From positions 1-36,215 of the forward strand of contig WTXG01000330.1 in assembly GCA_022496185.1 (NCBI GenBank): DNA of 36,215 nt. The letters are read 5' to 3'. The notes beneath the pieces are model-generated. The model did no database searches. It was given only the letters and a program-made list of their open reading frames with translations, and was not told the origin of the DNA. The position numbers were made by a program, and so were the translations under genes. Source of the stretch: Multifurca ochricompacta. Its lineage: Eukaryota; Basidiomycota; Agaricomycetes; Russulales; Russulaceae. Positions 31,434 through 36,215 of the stretch are shown here, piece after piece (within the stretch, counting starts at the first letter, position 1; every line of letters begins with the position of its first letter).

Positions 31434-32284
31434 CTAGTTCTTCTATCACGGCCCAAGACTCGATATCATTGGTCTTCTCCGCGATCGCAGCAACAGCGTT
31501 CGCGCTATTGCCTTTCTTCTTTGGCCATTGTCCCTCCTTTCCTCCTCCTTTTGCCCAGCACTCTGCTTTAACATGCCCCTTCTTGTGGCAGTTAAAGCAC
31601 TCGACATCGCGCTTGCTCTTCTTTTTGTGCTGGCTACTGGCTGCAAATGCTTCATCTTGAGGCGATTTGTCTTTGCAGAGGAGCTTCTTTTCGTAAGTGT
31701 TGATAGCAACCCTTTTGACAGCTGCAGGTGTCAAGGCCAAATTACTGGAGTCATATGCGGTTGTGAGGGAATCGATGGCGGCGTCGTAAGATGGTGGAAG
31801 GGAGCCTGTGAGGATGTCGACGTATTCGTCCTGCCAATAGTTCTCCCAACAGATGCGAGCTTCTCTCGCATGTCATCAAGGTTGTCAAGGTGGGCACGTA
31901 CATTATCGTCCTCCCCACACTTCAAGTTTCTAAACTTCCTTCCCAGATCGACCATCAAACTACTTGATCGCTTCTCGAACAAGTTCTTCAGTGAGTCCCA
32001 AACATCCTTTGCTGTGGTCTTGTCTTTGATCTGGTTGAAGATTGTGTCGGGTACAGATACGCCAATAAGCTCTTTGACTGTAGCTTCATGCATTGCCCAT
32101 CGTTCATCGGGGAACGTCCTCCAACTGTGCCGGCATTGGTGTAAGTGGCTGTTATCGTGGCACTTGTGATGATTTCGGATAGCCCCTTCACATTGAAAGT
32201 CCACTTCATGCGGTCCCGGTAAGTGATCCAGTTGGATCCATCTGCAGCTAACTTGGTCAGGGTGATCTTCATGTCGTCAGCCAT
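31321..32284 (-). pseudogene. Cop1 gag with zinc knuckle
   Basis: ATG at 32284 (MADDMKITLTKLAADGSNW) is followed by a copia-type Gag in three frames. Shifts are near 32125 and near 31845. Middle part: WAMHEATVKELIGVSV and AKDVWDSLKNLFEKRSSS. Later part: LTGSLPPSYDAAIDSL, then the complete CX2CX4HX4C knuckle CFNCHKKGHVKAEC (about 31599-31558). At least two indels make it non-functional. Confidence 0.88.
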
Positions 32285-32376
32285 AATGTGAAAAGAGGGT
32301 GGTGCAGATAAAAAACGCAGGGTAAGTTTTCAAGGTTTGTCTTTGGTCTTTTGCGTTGATTTAATTGGCGACAGCA

Positions 32377-32388
32377 GGGCCCATAACC
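32377..32388 (-). promoter_or_regulatory. Cop1 primer-binding site: anticodon arm of initiator tRNA-Met
   Basis: GGTTATGGGCCC on the minus strand, directly after the 5' LTR. It is complementary to GGGCCCATAACC, the anticodon stem-loop of eukaryotic initiator tRNA-Met. This is the half-tRNA priming known for copia and Ty5. Confidence 0.85.
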
Positions 32389-32828
32389 TGGTATGATTAT
32401 GGACGCAAAAGAAGACAAGTGGAGACGCACAAGTGGGTTTAGAGGTGGACATGAAGCAAGAAACTCTGATTTGATACAAGTGAAACTAATAGGTTTTTTA
32501 TACAGTTTATACTATAGGAGTCAAATAGGAGACACAATACAAAGGAGTCAAAGCAGAAAGCCAAAAGCAATGGCTAGGGGTTCATACAATGTAAACTACA
32601 AGTCCTTTAGAATGAAATGTAACACGTGCAATGCTGAGTAAAAGGAGGTGTGCAATAGAATGATTAACTGTAACAGATTTAAGTTGCGCTTGAATAAAAT
32701 AAAACCGGAGTAATAAAATGGAAAGGTAGAATGCATTTACTCTTCCAAACATGAAACCTTAGAATTTTGAGCGGTGTCCAAAGAATTAAGCTTGTCCGAT
32801 TTGCACATCTTGAGATCCAGATCCATCA
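32389..32828 (-). repeat. Cop1 5' LTR
   Basis: 440 bp, same as the 3' LTR except for CpG-type changes. Most of the lost CpGs are in this copy. Confidence 0.93.
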
Positions 32829-33539
32829 CTAAGACCTCCTGACCCCCTGGAAATCCCTGGATGCTCCCAGAAACCTTGCAGAACCCTCAGAAATGAAGAT
32901 AACCCTAGATTAAGACCAGAGAAGGGCCAGTCTGGACCAGGGCCAGACTTCTGCCAAATTGGAAACCTGTGGGAAGTACTAACAGAACCCCACAATGCCT
33001 AAACAGCAGTCCACAAACTGCAGACTGCGGACTGCAGATTTCAAGCCCAGAAGTGGGGCTATTCTCATTGGTGGATCAGTGGGGAGTTAAAGTGAAGTTA
33101 ACCTCCCCTAAAGTAGTGCACAGACCAAAGTCCCGGTTGTAGTTACAGTGCCTCACAAAACTGAGTCAATGTTTTGCACTTTTGCACTGTTTGTTGAATA
33201 TCACATCAGCCAAAACAAATATAAACAAAGTCTTGGTAGACCATAAAAGGTACAAGATAAGGGTTATGTAATGCAACAATTATTATGTAATTCTGATCAA
33301 AACCTGTGGAGCTACACCCATTTCAAATTGGGGACTCATTGACTCAGTTTTGTGAGTGGGTATCAGAAATATCAGAATCTGATGCTCCACCAAATGTACA
33401 GCAACCAATCCTTAATATATGGTTACCATAGTTATCTTAATATTGATGGGACCTGGAATAGAGCTATTTAAGCATGGTTTACATTCCCAGAATATTATAA
33501 TTTCCCAATGCACCCCACCTCCTCTCTGAGAAAGAAAAC

Positions 33540-33929
33540 ATGCTCTCTCTGGCCTCTGAAGGTCATTCCACTGACACTATTGCCTCCAGACTCAGCCTCA
33601 GCCAGTCCACAGTCTCTAGGACACTCAGAACCCTCCTTCCCAACCATCAGTCACCTCATTTTGGTCATCTTTCCAAGCTCTCTGGTACCTCTGAACATGC
33701 TATCATGATACAAATCACCACAGGAAAGGTTGCCAATGCTGTCCAGGCCACAAAGCACATCAATTCCATCATCCCCAACCATGTCTCTTCACAAACTGTG
33801 CATTGGGTTCTTAAACAACATTCATTCAAGGCTGTAACAAAGAAGAAAAGGCCACTACTCCCTGCAGTACATTGCAAGAAGCACTTAGCCTTTGCTTTGA
33901 AGTACCAAAACTGGACTATGGAGGACTAG
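33540..33929 (+). pseudogene. FbB left-arm transposase fragment (DNA-binding domain)
   Basis: 129 codons. GHSTDTIASRLSLSQSTVSR is a helix-turn-helix of the Tc1/mariner paired-like domain. VSSQTVHWVLKQHSFKA is the second, and KKRPLLPAVHCKKHLAFALK leads to YQNWTMED, where the loop begins. The upstream ATG (MHPTSS) is in another frame here because of small changes. Confidence 0.85.
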
Positions 33930-34074
33930 CATCTGACCCAAACCTGTTGATTTTGGTCTCATCTGACCAAAATCACCCTCTTCCAGTCCTCCATAGTCCA
34001 GTTTTGGTACTTCAAAGCAAAGGCTAAGTGCTTCTTGCAATGTACTGCAGGGAGTAGTGGCCTTTTCTTCTTTG

Positions 34075-34404
34075 TTACAGCCTTGAATGAATGTTGTTTA
34101 AGAACCCAATGCACAGTTTGTGAAGAGACATGGTTGGGATGATGGAATTGATGTGCTTTGTGGCCTGGACAGCATTGGCAACCTTTCCTGTGGTGATTTG
34201 TATCATGATAGCATGTTCAGAGGTACCAGAGAGCTTGGAAAGATGACCAAAATGAGGTGACTGATGGTTGGTAAGGAGAGTTCTGAGTGTCCTAGAGACT
34301 GTGGACTGGCTGAGGCTGAGTCTGGAGGCAATAGTGTGAGTGGAATGACCTTCAGAGGCCAGAGAGAGCATGTTTTCTTTCTGAGCAGAGGATGTGGGGT
34401 GCAT
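34075..34404 (-). pseudogene. FbB right-arm transposase fragment (DNA-binding domain)
   Basis: Mirror copy of the left-arm frame. It keeps the ATG (MHPTSSAQKENMLSLASEG) and the first helix-turn-helix, then shifts frame after HINSII because one C is missing. Confidence 0.85.
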
Positions 34405-35004
34405 TGGGAAATTAAAATATTCTGGGAATGTAAACCATGGTTAAATAGCTCTATTCCAGGTCCCATCAATATCAAGATAACTATGGTAACCATATATTAA
34501 GGATTGGTTGCTGTACATTTGGTGGAGCATCAGATTCTGATATTTCTGATACCCACTCACAAAACTGAGTCAATGAGTCCCCAATTTGAAATGGGCATAG
34601 CTTCACAAGTTTTGATCAGAATTACATAATTATTGTTGCATTACATAACCCTTATCTTGTACCTTTTATGGTCTACCAAGACTTTGTTTATATTTGTTTT
34701 GGCTGATGTGATATTCAACAGACAGTGCAAAAGTGCAAAACATTGACTCAGTTTTGTGAGGCACTGTATGTATATAAACCCTTTGGGAATAGAATGGACA
34801 GCTCCAGACTGTCCACTTGTGATCCAGTACCTTATTGCCTAGGAGATTAGCCCCACCTTGTGGAAGGCTTCTCACCCCTTGTCCTTGAGCTGTTCACTTC
34901 GTCTCCCTGCACTTTCACCCTCACTCTCATCTCTTGCCCCACTTCCAAATCATCCCCCTTCACATACAACCCACTGTCCAGGCAGTCAACAGTGAGTTGT
35001 AACA

Positions 35005-35262
35005 CACATGACTTGTGTGACAGCATTCATTCATAGTCAGATAAGAAACCAATAAGGCTTCTTGGAGCAGTAGGGGGAAGAGTCAAAGTCAAAGAGGCTG
35101 CACTCTAAGATGATGTTGAATGAGGGAGTGCCAGAAGCATGGAGATCAACAAGTCAAGGCTTTCAAGGGAGAAGTCCAGAAGACAAGCACCAATGTATTC
35201 AATAAGTCAAGTCTGAGGTCTACAATGTAGTTACAGTGGACTTATATATGTAATTGAGTGAG
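35005..35262 (-). repeat. LTR-B (B1), second piece
   Basis: CACATGACTTGTGTGACAGC and the following 250 bp continue the LTR-B started at 13423. It is cut at 35262 by the next LTR-B. The rest should lie right of the window. Confidence 0.8.
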
Positions 35263-35845
35263 TGTTACATCCAGTGTGGGATGTTCCACACGCCTTGTGT
35301 GACAGTGTCGTACATGTATTCAGATAAGAAGCCAATAAGACTTCTTGGAGTTAAGTGGGGCAAGTCAAAGTCAGAGGGGCTGTTCCCTAAGACAATGTTA
35401 AGCAGGAAAGTGCCAGAAGCACTGAGACAGACGAGTCAAAGGGTTCAAAGGGAAGTCCAGAAGACAAGCACCAATGTATTCAATAAGTCGAGTCTGAGGT
35501 CTACAGTGTAGTTACAGCAGACTTATATATGTAATTGAATGGGCGTCTATGAGATAAGGAAATGGAGTCAAGTGGGCCTGAATATATGAAAGCAGAGGGT
35601 GTAAAGCCTGGCTTCTGATAGGGAATTAAGTAAGTGTCCGGTCTTAGAGATAAGAAGATAAGAGAGAACATAAACAAGAGGTAAACACGGAGTCAACAAG
35701 TACAAAGAGGGTCACAGAGATGGGAGCAGAGCATGTGATGGACCCCAGGATGGAGATGTAATCAGAAAGTGCAGAGTGGGTGGTAAAGAGGGGTCCTCAT
35801 TGGGTAGGGTGAAGAAAACAGGGTTACTCGGCAAAGGTTGTAACA
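35263..35845 (-). repeat. LTR-B (B2), 3' LTR of a minus-strand element
   Basis: 583 bp, TGTTACATCCAGTGTGGG to AAAGGTTGTAACA, inserted in B1 after GTGAG (35258-35262). A polypurine tract at its inner side shows it is a 3' LTR of an element that continues beyond the right edge. Confidence 0.85.
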
Positions 35846-35859
35846 TCACCCCCTCTTCT
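35846..35859 (-). promoter_or_regulatory. Polypurine tract of the B2 element
   Basis: AGAAGAGGGGGTGA on the minus strand, directly before the LTR. Confidence 0.8.
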
Positions 35860-35876
35860 GGTTCTAGCAGACCCGG

Positions 35877-36214
35877 CTAGAAATGACTCGTACCATCATC
35901 ATCCTGCACCAGTTCCAGATAATCATCAGCTACATTACGATCATCAAGGGTGTCATTCTCCTTGTCCAAATCCTGGGGACATCTGTGGGTGTGCAGAAAT
36001 CCATATGGGCCATGCTGCCCACACTGGTAGCATAGGTGGCACAAACACTTGCCGCACCAGCCTGATGGGTTGATGATCATTGGGGCCACACCCCATGGTG
36101 GAAAATACAGAACCTACTCCAGTGCAGGTTGCTGCAGCAATGGCAGCACCACTTGCGATTGAGAGGGCAGTTCCAGCTAATGTGGTACTTGCTGTCACAT
36201 CGCCAACATGTCTC
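35877..36214 (-). pseudogene. B2 element gag C-terminus with several zinc knuckles
   Basis: From the right edge the minus strand reads CWRCDSKYHISWNC and then KWCCHCCSNLHWSRFC, two CX2CX4HX4C-type knuckles in one frame (36214 to a TGA at 36077-36079). After a frame change, 35877-36089 reads CGKCLCHLCYQCGQHG, HTHRC and an acidic tail ending DDDGTSHF, 20 bp before the polypurine tract. So the last protein before the 3' LTR looks like a nucleocapsid, not pol. The element may be a Gag-only non-autonomous type or may have lost pol. No ATG can be assigned. Confidence 0.6.
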
Positions 36215-36215
36215 T

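Larger units (their letters stand above)
26294..32828 (-). mobile_element. Cop1, full-length Ty1/copia element on the minus strand
   Basis: LTRs of 441 bp (26294-26734, 3') and 440 bp (32389-32828, 5') bound by TG...CA. Left target copy CTAGA (26289-26293); right copy CTA-GA with one base lost (from 32829). Order on the minus strand is gag, zinc knuckle, protease, integrase, RT, RNase H, the copia order. About 5.35 kb without the solo LTRs inside it. Richer in CpG than G2, so a later arrival. Confidence 0.93.
33146..34766. mobile_element. FbB, palindromic Tc1-like element
   Basis: 1621 bp between TA dinucleotides (33144-33145 and 34767-34768). Arms of 782 bp (33146-33927 and 33985-34766) mirror each other around a 57 bp loop. 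The ends read CAGTGCCTCACAAAACTGAG; an inverted inner copy lies at 33337-33356 and symmetrically on the right. Each arm encodes the N-terminal half of a Tc1 transposase. The loop, read from the right arm, continues into WSDETKINRFGSD after a one-base shift, so the first catalytic Asp survives, then the sequence runs into the left arm. The C-terminal half is absent. The arms differ at a few points (for example CCCC against CCC), so they are less uniform than in FbA. Confidence 0.92.
13452..35004 (+). mobile_element. G2, complete Ty3/gypsy chromovirus with nested insertions
   Basis: 5' LTR-C (13452-16533), internal region (16534-26271) and 3' LTR-C (26272-35004). The target duplication is CACAC (13447-13451) and CACAT (35005-35009); the differing base precedes a G, consistent with CpG decay. 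Without the nested elements the unit is about 9.3 kb. Gene order is pre-gag ORF, gag with zinc knuckle, protease, RT, RNase H, integrase, chromodomain. Inserted later: FbA2 plus LTR-D in the 5' LTR, FbA3 in the integrase region, Cop1 and FbB in the 3' LTR. Confidence 0.9.
26272..35004 (+). repeat. LTR-C, 3' LTR of G2, interrupted by Cop1 and FbB
   Basis: Three pieces: 26272-26293 (22 bp), about 32829-33145 and 34767-35004, about 570 bp together. Diagnostic variants (CCCCCTGGAAATCCCTGGATG) are shared with the 5' LTR and not with the solo LTR-C at 6375, which supports pairing. Confidence 0.9.

Noticed and set aside
1..36215. Host protein-coding genes, CRISPR arrays, bacterial operons, rRNA or centromere-like satellites.
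   Set aside because: All coding signals belong to transposable elements, and no array or RNA gene structure was seen on either strand.

Overview
The window is a block of nested transposable elements from a eukaryotic genome, and I see no host gene in it. The organism is most likely a filamentous fungus, probably a basidiomycete (Agaricomycotina). This is inferred from Ty3/gypsy chromoviruses with a C-terminal chromodomain, a Ty1/copia element primed by half of the initiator tRNA, Tc1-like elements, self-primed LTR elements of the Tf1 type, and decay confined to CpG sites (cytosine methylation). No species can be named. Labels used here: G0, G1 and G2 are three gypsy elements; Cop1 is a copia element; LTR-A to LTR-F are LTR families; FbA1, FbA2, FbA3 and FbB are palindromic (foldback) Tc1-like elements.

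Layout. 1-2972: minus-strand G0 (protease, duplicated gag, leader ORF, 5' LTR-A), cut by the left edge. 2973-4343: a probable tRNA-derived SINE, an FbB end fragment and an AT-rich inverted repeat. 4344-7409: LTR-B copies in both orientations, holding a solo LTR-F and a solo LTR-C. 7410-13422: G1 (5' LTR-F, leader, gag, protease, start of RT), interrupted by a solo LTR-A that itself contains FbA1. 13423-13451 and 35005-35262: the two pieces of an LTR-B that interrupts the G1 RT. 13452-35004: G2, a complete chromovirus with paired LTR-C and target duplication CACAC/CACAT. G2 carries FbA2 (with solo LTR-D inside) in its 5' LTR, FbA3 in its integrase, and Cop1 plus FbB in its 3' LTR. Cop1 holds a solo LTR-A, which holds a solo LTR-B. 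35263-36215: the 3' LTR, polypurine tract and gag end of another minus-strand LTR-B element.

Main results. (1) In all four gypsy-type families with a visible primer site, the site just inside the LTR is complementary (10-12 nt) to LTR sequence starting 33-35 nt after the first T of the TATA box, i.e. the expected transcript 5' end. This is the geometry of Tf1-type self-priming. (2) The foldbacks are near-perfect palindromes in which copy-specific changes are mirrored in both arms; FbA repeats the C-terminal half of a Tc1 transposase and FbB the N-terminal half of another. (3) Decay is almost wholly CpG to TpG/CpA: it explains LTR-pair divergence, in-frame stops (TGA at arginine positions), two lost catalytic aspartates and mismatched target duplications. 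(4) G2 has about 3 kb of coding-like sequence before gag with no family I recognise. (5) Two different Tc1-like elements entered the two LTRs of G2 at TA sites 4 bp apart, just upstream of the TATA box.

Limits: all alignments were done by eye, reading frames in decayed elements are approximate, and no database comparison was possible.
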